In this document: piece after piece, positions 53,619 to 61,768 of the stretch
Numbering within the stretch: the stretch's first letter is position 1
How the letters are laid out: each line of letters starts with the position of its first letter
From: G965240465 sp965249525
Lineage (GTDB): Bacteria; SAR324; JACQKK01
DNA length: 64,000 nt
Direction: 5' to 3'
Assembly: GCA_965249525.1 (NCBI GenBank)
Contig: OZ252237.1
Coordinates: 372,001 to 436,000 of the forward strand
The notes under the pieces: model-generated
The model's input: only the letters and a program-made list of their open reading frames with translations
Told to the model about the DNA's origin: nothing
Database searches by the model: none
Translations under genes and position numbers: made by a program

Positions 53619-54741
53619 TTGCGCCCAGGGTGGGTTGTCACTCGTCAACTTGGCAGGCACAGCCTTGTACCTGCTGGCTTTGTTAGGGCTCTCTGCCTGT
53701 GCGGAGCATTATCGTGAAGGCCAGTCGCTGGAACAGCAAAGCCGCTTTGAAGAGGCTGCTTTGGCTTATCAACAGGAATTATCACGCAGCCCCAACAAAG
53801 CCCGCTATCAAGCAGCCTTGGAGCGCGTTAACCAACAAGCAGCACGTCAAAACTTTCTCGCCTACCGTCGCTACCTGACACAACAACAATCACAAAAAGC
53901 CTATAACCGCCTAGAAAGCACTCTGCGTCAAGATCCAGACCTCCCAGCAGCCAAACAAGAAATAAAGAAATGGACCAAGGTACTACTAGCAGGACAAATG
54001 CAGATTGAACTCAAAGAAAATTTCCGCCAAATACTGAGTTTATCCGAGGAAGTGCAATTTATCGTACAAATCAACACCCCCGTACCCACACAAACCATAT
54101 CAGCCACCGTTCAACCCCAAAGCGGCATCTTCTTTGTTGAACACCTGCTGTATAACCTGCCTCCAGAAAAATTAGCCCTCTACTCCCTCCGTTCCCTAAG
54201 CGTTCAATTCACCCAAGCAGCATCCCAAAGCGCTCTTGAACCCCATAAAAAATCACCACCCAACACACCCCAAGCTGCTGGGAACCCCCAAATCATCCGC
54301 CTGCAGCTAGCCAATTACGGCATCCCCAAACTCAACAGAATCAACGGATCATTTGGCATATCCAGCAGCAATTCACAAACCCTGCAAGCTGTTAAACAAC
54401 ACCGAGACACCATTCAAGATGCCAACAGCCGCTTTCCCCTCCGTCTGCCCCTCGTTAACCCCAGCTACAGCCTCAACCTGCGTCCGGGGCTCGTTCGATA
54501 TACCGCACCAAGAGGGGGTGACTTTTTGCCTCGCTTTGTATATATTAATAGCAATAGGCAAGTGTCATGGATAGATTTTGGTCGCTACCAAGTGCGGCAA
54601 GTTGTGGGACAAGCCCAGCATCGCTGGTCAAGATTGTCCTTGCAAAAAAGCGACTATTTTGATGTACTTGTTAGCAACTTGGTGCTTCAATCATATTTTC
54701 AATATCAAGGAAAAGTGGTGCGCTATGAGTATGCTCAGTAA
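53578..54741 (+). CDS. Putative lipoprotein with N-terminal TPR-like helices
   Basis: 387 residues. A signal with lipobox LSAC (Cys about 41) precedes helices that look like tetratricopeptide repeats (SLEQQSRFEEAALAYQQEL and following, about 50-130), then a Gln/Ser-rich beta part of unknown fold. It overlaps guaB at its start and the TerB-like gene at its end (17 bp), so the latter two may be co-translated. Function unknown; envelope-associated. Confidence 0.6.
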   Translation: MKLLITPFSPIQTNCAQGGLSLVNLAGTALYLLALLGLSACAEHYREGQSLEQQSRFEEAALAYQQELSRSPNKARYQAALERVNQQAARQNFLAYRRYLTQQQSQKAYNRLESTLRQDPDLPAAKQEIKKWTKVLLAGQMQIELKENFRQILSLSEEVQFIVQINTPVPTQTISATVQPQSGIFFVEHLLYNLPPEKLALYSLRSLSVQFTQAASQSALEPHKKSPPNTPQAAGNPQIIRLQLANYGIPKLNRINGSFGISSSNSQTLQAVKQHRDTIQDANSRFPLRLPLVNPSYSLNLRPGLVRYTAPRGGDFLPRFVYINSNRQVSWIDFGRYQVRQVVGQAQHRWSRLSLQKSDYFDVLVSNLVLQSYFQYQGKVVRYEYAQ

Positions 54742-55348
54742 GCAAAAAAGCCTGCAAGAAGAAGCGCAGGCTCAATTCAATGCGTTTTCCAACATGCCCA
54801 GCATGACAGAACAACCTGTCGACCTGCGTAAAGAATACCTCATGCTGGTAGCTTCTGTGGCAAGCAGCGACGGCTACTTAGACCCTAGAGAAATAGCTTT
54901 GCTGAAACGTTGGATCCAAGATTTCAAGCTGAATGAAAAAGAAGGTAAAGAAATCATGGTGGTTGCCAGCAAAGAAGATATGAAAGACCGCAGCAGCATT
55001 GAAGAAAAAGTACGAAAATCTGGCCTGATCGTCAGCCTGATGTTGGATCTCATGTCCATGGCTATGGCTGATGGCGTATTGGCTGATGACGAAATTGATA
55101 TACTGCGTGCTGTCTCTAAAAGTTTGGGCATGGATGTGAAGGAATTTGATGTGTATCTAGAATTTGTTCACTCTGCGCACCAACAGGCCACCCTGTTCAA
55201 CCCAGAACCTTTGTTTGAACATAACATCACCGCAGCACTCAAAATGATGAAGTCCAAAAAGGTGCAGCTTTACAATCACACCCTGCTTTGTTCCACCCAT
55301 CCAGGCTATGATCAAAAACTCAAAACCCGTTGGAATGAATCCATCTAA
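54725..55348 (+). CDS. TerB-like domain protein
   Basis: 207 residues, soluble and helical. LMLVASVASSDGYLDPREIALLKRW and MADGVLADDEIDILRAVSKSLGM are paired acidic helical motifs of the TerB (tellurite-resistance/DjlA N-terminal) fold, which can bind metal ions. The ATG at 54725 is used; it overlaps the lipoprotein stop. Role unclear, perhaps envelope stress with the adjoining lipoprotein. Confidence 0.7.
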   Translation: MSMLSKQKSLQEEAQAQFNAFSNMPSMTEQPVDLRKEYLMLVASVASSDGYLDPREIALLKRWIQDFKLNEKEGKEIMVVASKEDMKDRSSIEEKVRKSGLIVSLMLDLMSMAMADGVLADDEIDILRAVSKSLGMDVKEFDVYLEFVHSAHQQATLFNPEPLFEHNITAALKMMKSKKVQLYNHTLLCSTHPGYDQKLKTRWNESI

Positions 55349-55384
55349 TCCTCCATTTTGGCAAGGTTGTGTCTGCCGATCATC

Positions 55385-55483
55385 TGGCGGAGATGTGTGG
55401 GAATCGAACCCACCCAAGGCGGTGTTAGCACCTCGCACACGGGTTTGAAGCCCGGGAAGCCCACCAGTGACTCATCCATCTCC
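55385..55483 (-). tRNA. selC: tRNA-Sec(UCA), selenocysteine tRNA
   Basis: 99 nt including an encoded CCA (55387-55385). The acceptor GGAGATG pairs with CATCTCC, discriminator G. The anticodon loop CTTCAAA gives TCA. The extended variable arm (GAGGTGCTAACACC region) and the GGTTCGATTCC T-loop match tRNA-Sec. Its presence implies SelA/SelB/SelD elsewhere and UGA recoding in this genome. Confidence 0.9.
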
Positions 55484-55643
55484 ACATAAAGAACACATTG
55501 TCTAAAAAGCATATATTGTCTAAAAATACCCCCTGTTGCAAATTGTTTCCGCTTTTTCCCTTGATATATTGTAGCCCCTATGATACCTTTATGGGCAAGT
55601 TGAGAAACCATGCGATGCATATAGGGTATATTCTACTATGCAT

Positions 55644-55716
55644 GGGGATGTAGCTCAGCTGGGAGAGCACGACGCTGGCAGCGTCGGGGTCAGGGGTTCG
55701 AGCCCCCTCATCTCCA
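55644..55716 (+). tRNA. tRNA-Ala(GGC)
   Basis: The acceptor GGGGATG pairs with CATCTCC (one wobble), discriminator A. The anticodon loop CTGGCAG gives GGC. Normal T-loop. A 16-bp tandem repeat begins eight bases after it. Confidence 0.95.
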
Positions 55717-55724
55717 TGCTTGTA

Positions 55725-55803
55725 GTAGACAATAACATCAGTAGACAACAACATCAGTAGACAATAACATCAGTAGACAATAACATCAGTAGACAACAAA
55801 TAA
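55725..55803. repeat. 16-bp tandem repeat between tRNA-Ala and rpmB
   Basis: Four full copies of GTAGACAATAACATCA (one with CAACAACATCA) and a partial fifth. The array ends 14 bp before the rpmB ATG. Confidence 0.9.
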
Positions 55804-55816
55804 GCAGGCAATAAAC

Positions 55817-56041
55817 ATGAGCAAGCAATGTCAAATTACTGGTAAGCGTGGCCTGGTAGGGAATCGGGTATCCCATGCAAACAACAAAAGCCGTCATGTA
55901 CAACAACCCAATCTGCAAAAAAAGCGCATTTGGGTGGCAGAACTCAAACGCTGGGTACCCCTGCGCATCAGCACCAGTGGGCTGCGTACCATTCATCGCA
56001 ATGGCGCTTACCAAACCTTGAAAAAATCTGGACTGATTTAA
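55817..56041 (+). CDS. rpmB: 50S ribosomal protein L28
   Basis: 74 residues with CQITGKRGLVGNRVSHANNKSRH, PNLQKKRIWVAELKRWVPLRIS and SGLRTIHRNG, typical of proteobacterial L28. rpmG, often beside it, is absent. Only a weak GCAGG site precedes the ATG. Confidence 0.95.
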   Translation: MSKQCQITGKRGLVGNRVSHANNKSRHVQQPNLQKKRIWVAELKRWVPLRISTSGLRTIHRNGAYQTLKKSGLI

Positions 56042-56149
56042 GCGGTAGAGTCAACTCCACCAAGTTACCTACGCCTGCAGATAGTTTGCTGCCAGGAAAA
56101 ACCGCTAATAGAAAAACTGCAAAAAAGATTGCAGAAAGGAAGGTATTGT

Positions 56150-57001
56150 ATGTTTTTTCATCAATTAAACAATCCTGTTAAAAGCAGCCTCTGGCTGTTG
56201 TTTGTGGTGTTTTTTGTGTCCTCTATGTCTTCTCTGGCACAGGCGCAAAATAAAATACTCACGGGCAACCATAGAGTCTCCCTGGAAATATCGTCTTATA
56301 AATCTAAGGGGGAAATCAAGAACTCTACTTCAAGTAGTCCGCAGGCATACCTCGGCACAGATACGGAAAGCAGCAGCACTGAGTTTGTGGAAACCTTTTA
56401 TTTAAACAGTTTTCTTCTTCTCTCTACAGCCAGAATAATTAGTGAAACTGATTCTGATACTGACCTGGGATTCTCTTCTGATAGGGTTGATTTTTCCAAG
56501 GATACTCGGGACATCGATTTGGACAGCATCACTCTTGGTTTTTACTTTGGCAGAGTGAATTATCTTGAGGGTTCTGGCAGAGAGATTGCCCTGAAGCGGT
56601 CTGTTTCAGACTTTGAAAGGGATTTGAGGGGGGAGGTTACCACTGAAGATATTGATACAGTGGAATTTTCCATAGAACAGGGGGAAGGCAGCGGCTGGGT
56701 CTGGGGGGCTTCCCTAGAAGAGGAAACAAGTGAGTCGGGTGAGGGTATCAGTTATGGATTTTCCCTTTCAAAGGGGCTGGGTGAATCTACGATGTTACAG
56801 GTTGATTATACCAGCGGCAGGCAAGAAGCAGCTGGAGAAAAGACCGACTCTTCATATAGTGATACGGGCTGGATATTTGCCAGGGCACTGGGAGATAGCT
56901 TGGTGCTGGAGGTTTCTTACCTAAGCTCCAAACAGGAATACGAAAATGACGATGTCATTGATTACTCTGGTTATACGCTGGGGTTGTTGTATGGATTTTA
57001 G
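56150..57001 (+). CDS. Putative outer-membrane beta-barrel protein
   Basis: 283 residues. Signal peptide with cleavage likely after AQA, then alternating beta strands rich in Ser, Gly and acidic residues, ending SGYTLGLLYGF with a terminal Phe typical of outer-membrane proteins. AAGGAAGG lies before the chosen ATG, so the earlier in-frame start (56129) is less likely. Its C-terminal 75 residues resemble those of the gene at the right window edge: a paralogous pair. Function unknown. Confidence 0.7.
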   Translation: MFFHQLNNPVKSSLWLLFVVFFVSSMSSLAQAQNKILTGNHRVSLEISSYKSKGEIKNSTSSSPQAYLGTDTESSSTEFVETFYLNSFLLLSTARIISETDSDTDLGFSSDRVDFSKDTRDIDLDSITLGFYFGRVNYLEGSGREIALKRSVSDFERDLRGEVTTEDIDTVEFSIEQGEGSGWVWGASLEEETSESGEGISYGFSLSKGLGESTMLQVDYTSGRQEAAGEKTDSSYSDTGWIFARALGDSLVLEVSYLSSKQEYENDDVIDYSGYTLGLLYGF

Positions 57002-57055
57002 TGGGCGTGATGTGTTAGGCGGGTTTGTTTCTAAGGGCAGGCGGGGGTTACCAGA

Positions 57056-57787
57056 CTAGTGGGATGGCTGAAAGGGATGCGCGTTTAGGGTTTGCAGCAG
57101 TTGTGTGATGGGGGGCAGCAGGGTGTGAATGTGTTCATGGGTGCTGCCCCGTTGCAATTCATAGGTTAGCAGCAGCAGTTGGTTGTCTCGGGCGTAGCTG
57201 CCCAAGGCGCCTGGGGTAGCGTAGCCGATGAAAGCTTTGAGGGGTGTTGGGAGGGCAAGGCAGAAATCTTCTATTGCTTTGCGGATGTGTGCAGGCAGTG
57301 ATGCCAGGGGGCGTTCTATTTCTAACAGGGTGTGGCTGTGGCTGTGGAGACTCAGCAGGGTAGTGGTGCCTGAGGTCTTAATGGCTTGCAGCAAGGCGAG
57401 ATTTTCTGGTTCTGAGGCTGGGGCTGTTCCTGGGGGATAGCGGGGATGTGTGGCTTGGGCACTCCAGTCTGGGGAGGGCAGATTGCGGTTGAGGTCTACA
57501 TTGCGCTGATTCCATCTTTGGTTCAGCAGTAAGCCGTCTGGGTTGAGGCATGGCAGGATGCAGCATGCTTTTGCATGATGCAGCAGCAATTGGGCTAAAA
57601 ACATTCCTTCTTGTTCATCTCCATGGACGCCCGCCAGCACCAATACAGCTGCTTTTTTTGGTCCGAACAGCAGAATCTGCTGCCCCAGTACGGAACGACC
57701 TACCTCCTGGGCAGGGGAGGACAGAGCTTGATTCCAGCATGGTGGTTCAAGCAGCAGTGGCATGGGGGAGAGAGATTTTCTGGTCAT
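57056..57787 (-). CDS. M14-family zinc carboxypeptidase, MpaA-like
   Basis: About 243 residues. Zinc ligands in GVHGDEQEG and HSHSHT, NPDGLLLNQRWNQRNVDLNRN, and LLTYELQRGST with the catalytic Glu. This matches the murein tripeptide amidase group (MpaA) that recycles peptidoglycan peptides. The start could be further upstream (57835). Convergent with the beta-barrel gene, divergent from the MoxR-VWA gene. Confidence 0.8.
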   Translation of the reverse strand: MTRKSLSPMPLLLEPPCWNQALSSPAQEVGRSVLGQQILLFGPKKAAVLVLAGVHGDEQEGMFLAQLLLHHAKACCILPCLNPDGLLLNQRWNQRNVDLNRNLPSPDWSAQATHPRYPPGTAPASEPENLALLQAIKTSGTTTLLSLHSHSHTLLEIERPLASLPAHIRKAIEDFCLALPTPLKAFIGYATPGALGSYARDNQLLLLTYELQRGSTHEHIHTLLPPITQLLQTLNAHPFQPSH

Positions 57788-57929
57788 AGCAAATGCGTGA
57801 AAACTTAGGGGACTTGGTTCAAGGGAAAAACACACTTTCCAAAAACAAGGGCATTGAAGGCTTGGTCTATTATAGATACGATGAAATAGGGAGCAAAACC
57901 AAGTTGCATGTTTTTTAAGCAGAGGAATA

Positions 57930-59918
57930 GTGGTGGGTGAACATACGGGATTAGAGTGTATAGGGCGGGATGCGCTGTCGGTTTTACTAAAAAGCTTGCG
58001 AGATGAATTGGATTGCTATGTGGAGGGGCATGGGGAGGTGAAAGAGGCTTTATTGTTGGGGTTGATAGCACATGAGCATGTGTTGTTGGAGGGGGAACCT
58101 GGCTGCGCCAAGACTTGGATGGCGGAGATTTTGGCAGGGGCAGCGGGTTTGAGGTATGAGTTTTTTCAGATGCATCGGGATATTCGTCTGTCGGATTTGC
58201 TGGGAGAGACAGTATTGCAGCGTTCATGGCTGCAAGATGGGGTGGAAGTGGTTCGTCAGGGGGTGCTGCCGGGGGGGTTGCTAACGGGGGAGTTATGCGT
58301 GCTGGATGATATTACCCGTGCGCCTGGGGAGGCTTTGAATGTATCGCTGCGGATTTTAAATGAGCGCAAGTATCAATCAAAAGCGCTACCGTTGTTAATG
58401 GTGATTGCCACCAGCAATCCCAGCGGGGGGGATTACTGCAATGAGCCTTTGGATGCTGCCAATTTGGATCGTTTTACTGTACAGCTGCGCCTGCGGGGTG
58501 CCATTGTACGCAGGCAGTGGCAACAAGCTCGCAGCATTATGGATCGCTGGAATGGTGAGTCTCCTCGGTTGCTGCGGGACAATGCCCATAAAAAGCTGGT
58601 GACCATGGGTGATGTGCTGCGCAGGGCGCGGGCTAAGGTGGAACAGGTGCAGCTGCCAGAACCAGTGCGATGTGCCTATATGCAAGTATTACAGCTGCTG
58701 TGCCAGAGCTGCCTGCCAGAGGAATCGCTGCTGACAGATCGCACCATGTTGAAGAAAGCCCCCCTGATGATAAAAGCCCTAGCGTTGCTGCGCGGCCGCC
58801 AGCAGGCAGAACTGCAAGATCTGCATGTGCTGCGTTATTTGCTCAGCTTTCGTATTCCAGAGAAGCTCTATCAGCAGTTGGAGCAGCTTATCCAGGGAGT
58901 GATACAGCTGCATCTGCCAAAGGCTTCCCTAACAGATTCATCCCAGCAGGCTCATCAAGAAGCAGCATCCCAAGACTCCCCACAGCAGGGGCATGAAGCA
59001 GAAGCTCCAGCAGCAACCAACGGCGAGGAAGACATAGCGCAGCAAATCAGTGAAATGCTTGGTGAGCAAGCCCTGCAAGCCCTGCGCAAAAAAGCTGTTA
59101 TGCAGCAGGCAGCAAGCAGCGACCAGCAGCGCAGCGTGTTAGCTAATGACCAGCTGCAAACAGTGCACAACATGGAACTGCTGCTGGAAACCCTGCGCGG
59201 CCGCCTAGAACGCAGCTCCACCCAGCAAGAAAACAATCCCGCTGGCTCCCCCCGCAGCTACCAGCGCATGCGTCACTTTGAAGAATTGCTGGACTCAGAT
59301 CTGGTAGAAACTTTTTTATGGATGGAACACCCCCAGCCCAACCTGCCCAGGGTGTACCGTCGCAGCAGAAAACACAAGGGGGGCAAGGTGGTGATTATCC
59401 GCGATATCAGCCAATCTATGGAAGGACGCTACGCACGCTGGACTTCATCCATTATCACCCAGCTGGTAGAACTAGCCCGCAAAAAACGCATGCGCATCGG
59501 CTACATAGAATTTAACCACGCTTCCCACAAGCATCAACACAACGGACGCTTCTTCTCCCGAGACTATCAGCAGCTGATTACCAGAGCGGCTAATGTCACT
59601 TGCTGCGGTGTGACCAACTACCAACATCCCCTGCAAGAAGCCCTGGCTGCCTTAAAAACCTTGGAGCATGAAACAGCCAGCAACAAACACATCCTCTTCC
59701 TTACCGATGGCGAACCAACTCAAGGCGACTGGCTGGTAAGAGCAGAACGCAAACTGGCACAAGCACTGGGAGTTTGTATTCACACCCTGTTTATCGGTGC
59801 TGCTGAGTGCCCAGAAATCTTGGACATCCTCTCCCAAGAAACCTCTGGCAGCCAATTCCAAGCCATCCCTGCAGAAGACGGCGCTTTACGCATCTCAGCC
59901 AGAAACCCCTCAGCATAA
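57930..59918 (+). CDS. MoxR-family AAA+ ATPase fused to a VWA (CoxE-like) domain
   Basis: 662 residues. The AAA+ part (1-310) has Walker A GEPGCAKT (55-62) and Walker B CVLDDITRAPGE (D126, D127), where most MoxR proteins have Asp-Glu; ATSNPSGGDYC and sensor/arginine regions follow. A Gln/Ala-rich linker (about 310-460) leads to a VWA domain with MIDAS residues D492-I-S-Q-S, GVTNYQ and FLTDGEP. MoxR and VWA proteins usually form separate pairs (RavA-ViaA, CoxD-CoxE); here they are one chain. The start is GTG with an AGAGGA site. Likely a chaperone-like assembly factor; client unknown. Confidence 0.85.
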   Translation: MVGEHTGLECIGRDALSVLLKSLRDELDCYVEGHGEVKEALLLGLIAHEHVLLEGEPGCAKTWMAEILAGAAGLRYEFFQMHRDIRLSDLLGETVLQRSWLQDGVEVVRQGVLPGGLLTGELCVLDDITRAPGEALNVSLRILNERKYQSKALPLLMVIATSNPSGGDYCNEPLDAANLDRFTVQLRLRGAIVRRQWQQARSIMDRWNGESPRLLRDNAHKKLVTMGDVLRRARAKVEQVQLPEPVRCAYMQVLQLLCQSCLPEESLLTDRTMLKKAPLMIKALALLRGRQQAELQDLHVLRYLLSFRIPEKLYQQLEQLIQGVIQLHLPKASLTDSSQQAHQEAASQDSPQQGHEAEAPAATNGEEDIAQQISEMLGEQALQALRKKAVMQQAASSDQQRSVLANDQLQTVHNMELLLETLRGRLERSSTQQENNPAGSPRSYQRMRHFEELLDSDLVETFLWMEHPQPNLPRVYRRSRKHKGGKVVIIRDISQSMEGRYARWTSSIITQLVELARKKRMRIGYIEFNHASHKHQHNGRFFSRDYQQLITRAANVTCCGVTNYQHPLQEALAALKTLEHETASNKHILFLTDGEPTQGDWLVRAERKLAQALGVCIHTLFIGAAECPEILDILSQETSGSQFQAIPAEDGALRISARNPSA

Positions 59919-59929
59919 GATGATCCCCC

Positions 59930-60907
59930 ATGGCAGCATCCTCCCCCTCCCAGCTCCACCAAGAAGCCAAACAAATGGCACAACGTTTTCTTGCCCTCAA
60001 GGAAGAAATGAATCGCCATGTGGTTGGGCATCAAGAAGTCAAGCAAGGACTGCTGCTGGGTTTATTGGCGCGGGAACACATCTATATTGAAGGTCCTCCT
60101 GGCATCGCCAAAACCATGCTGTCTGAAATAGTGTCGCGCGCCTGCGATCTGCAGTTTTACTTCTACCAATTCCATCGCGATACCCGTCTGTCTGAAATGG
60201 TAGGGGATGTTGTCATTCATCGTCACACAGACCCCGAAATTGGCGAAGTGATTGCACAGAACATTCGCAAAGGCGGGGTGCTGACCGCAGAACTCTGCGT
60301 ACTGGATGACATCTCCCGCGCCCCAGGAGAAGCGCTCAATGTGTTGCTGCGCATCCTTAATGAACGCACCTTCCAGCAGCAAAGCATCCCCCTGCTGTGC
60401 GCCATTGCCACCAGCAACCCCACCCTGGATGATTACTACAACGAACCACTAGACCCTGCCAACTTGGACCGCTTTACCATTCAATTGCGTTCAACAGGCT
60501 TAATCCAAGAAAAACGCTGGAAAGAAGTACGTCAGCTGATTGACCGCTATGCCAGCAATGGCAGTGAACAAGCTGAGGTCAACTCCATCCTGCAGCGAAA
60601 AGATTTTGACCGCGCACACCAAATACTAGGTAGAGTAGAAATAGAAGAAAGCGTCAAACGGGCACTCATCTCCTTGCTGCAACGTTTATTGGATGAAGTT
60701 TCTTCCCATGATGCCTCACACTTGCTTACCGACCGCAGTTTTTTGGTCAAAGCTGTTAAGCTTATGAAAGCTGCGGCCCTGTTAGAAGGGAGGCTACGGG
60801 TAGAACCCAAAGAATTGCAGGTATTGCGCTTTCTTACTCCTTTTCGTCTGCCAGAAGAAGTACAACCTCGTTTGCCTGTCCTGATTAAGGAAGTTCTTGC
60901 TGAGTAG
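59930..60907 (+). CDS. MoxR-family AAA+ ATPase
   Basis: 325 residues, a stand-alone version of the AAA+ half of the preceding gene. Walker A GPPGIAKT (55-62), Walker B CVLDDISRAPGE with Asp-Asp again, ATSNPTLDDYYNEPLDPANLDRF. The two align without gaps over most of the length, so one arose by duplication. It starts 12 bp after the fusion gene and probably forms mixed or partner rings with it. Confidence 0.9.
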   Translation: MAASSPSQLHQEAKQMAQRFLALKEEMNRHVVGHQEVKQGLLLGLLAREHIYIEGPPGIAKTMLSEIVSRACDLQFYFYQFHRDTRLSEMVGDVVIHRHTDPEIGEVIAQNIRKGGVLTAELCVLDDISRAPGEALNVLLRILNERTFQQQSIPLLCAIATSNPTLDDYYNEPLDPANLDRFTIQLRSTGLIQEKRWKEVRQLIDRYASNGSEQAEVNSILQRKDFDRAHQILGRVEIEESVKRALISLLQRLLDEVSSHDASHLLTDRSFLVKAVKLMKAAALLEGRLRVEPKELQVLRFLTPFRLPEEVQPRLPVLIKEVLAE

Positions 60908-60944
60908 AGATAGGTGACTGTTTATTATCAACAGGCGGTGTTTT

Positions 60945-61400
60945 ATGAGTAAAGAAACAAAGTTGTTGCAGCGTTTGCTAAAACAAGGAAACAGTTTGCT
61001 GGACAAGATGTCCCCCTACGCCAGGGATGTGGGGGGGCAAATGCGTGATGTGCTGGAGGTTTCTACCAGCGAAGTTTTGGAACGGGCGGGGGATACGGGA
61101 CGCTCGGTGCGCATGCGCTTGATGCAGCGCAACCTGGAGAATCAGTTGGGGCGTGTCTATGCCCAAATTGGCAAGATAGTTTGTGATGAGAATCGCCAAA
61201 AGGGCATCAAGTTTTCTGATGAATATGCACAAGAAAAGATAGCTTTGGCGGAAGATATCATCAAGCAGTTAGAGCTTTTGCGGAACCAGGCTGCGGAGGA
61301 AGCCAGGGGCGGAAGAAAAAGGAGGGGTGCTGGAGCGCAGAAAAAATCAGCGCAGCAGACGGGCAAACAAGAAGCTGCTGGGGCAGACAAAAAGGAGTGA
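60945..61400 (+). CDS. Small helical protein, unknown function
   Basis: 151 residues: charged helix (about 1-60), coiled-coil-like middle (LMQRNLENQLGRVYAQIGKIV and EDIIKQLELLRNQAAEEA), and a Lys/Gln/Ala-rich disordered tail. No motif recognised. It follows the MoxR gene by 38 bp in the same direction and may belong to the same unit. Confidence 0.55.
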   Translation: MSKETKLLQRLLKQGNSLLDKMSPYARDVGGQMRDVLEVSTSEVLERAGDTGRSVRMRLMQRNLENQLGRVYAQIGKIVCDENRQKGIKFSDEYAQEKIALAEDIIKQLELLRNQAAEEARGGRKRRGAGAQKKSAQQTGKQEAAGADKKE

Positions 61401-61523
61401 CAAGGGGCGGGAGGGATTTGCTGGGGCGTGTTTTGGAAAGAAAAGATTAGGGAAAAGGGCTGCAAACTGTTATTTTGCAAGGAGGGCTGTCCAGAGGCTG
61501 CATGTGGCAGCATGAGAGCAGCG

Positions 61524-61607
61524 GCCGACGTGGTGGAATTGGCAGACACGCTGTCTTGAGGGGGCAGTGGGAGAAATCTCGTGGGAGTTCGAGTCTCCCC
61601 GTCGGCA
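61524..61607 (+). tRNA. tRNA-Leu(GAG)
   Basis: The acceptor GCCGACG pairs with CGTCGGC, discriminator A at 61607. The anticodon loop TTGAGGG gives GAG. Long variable arm. A 12-bp tandem repeat array follows 44 bp later. Confidence 0.94.
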
Positions 61608-61650
61608 CGGGAAGAGCTTGTGAGTGGGGTATGGGATGGGGCTGAACGCC

Positions 61651-61768
61651 AAGCAAGAGACTAAGCAAGAGCCAAGCAAGAGACTAAGCAAAAAGCCAAG
61701 CAAAAAGCCAAGCAAAACGCCAAGCAAGAGACTAAGCAAAAAGCCAAGCAAGAGACTAAGCAAAATGC
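61651..61768. repeat. 12-bp tandem repeat array between tRNA-Leu and metG
   Basis: About ten copies of AAGCAAGAGACT/AAGCAAAAAGCC variants (one 11 bp). The array runs through the metG stop codon (61756). Leu-rich minus-strand and Lys-rich plus-strand frames here are artefacts of the repeat. Confidence 0.9.
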
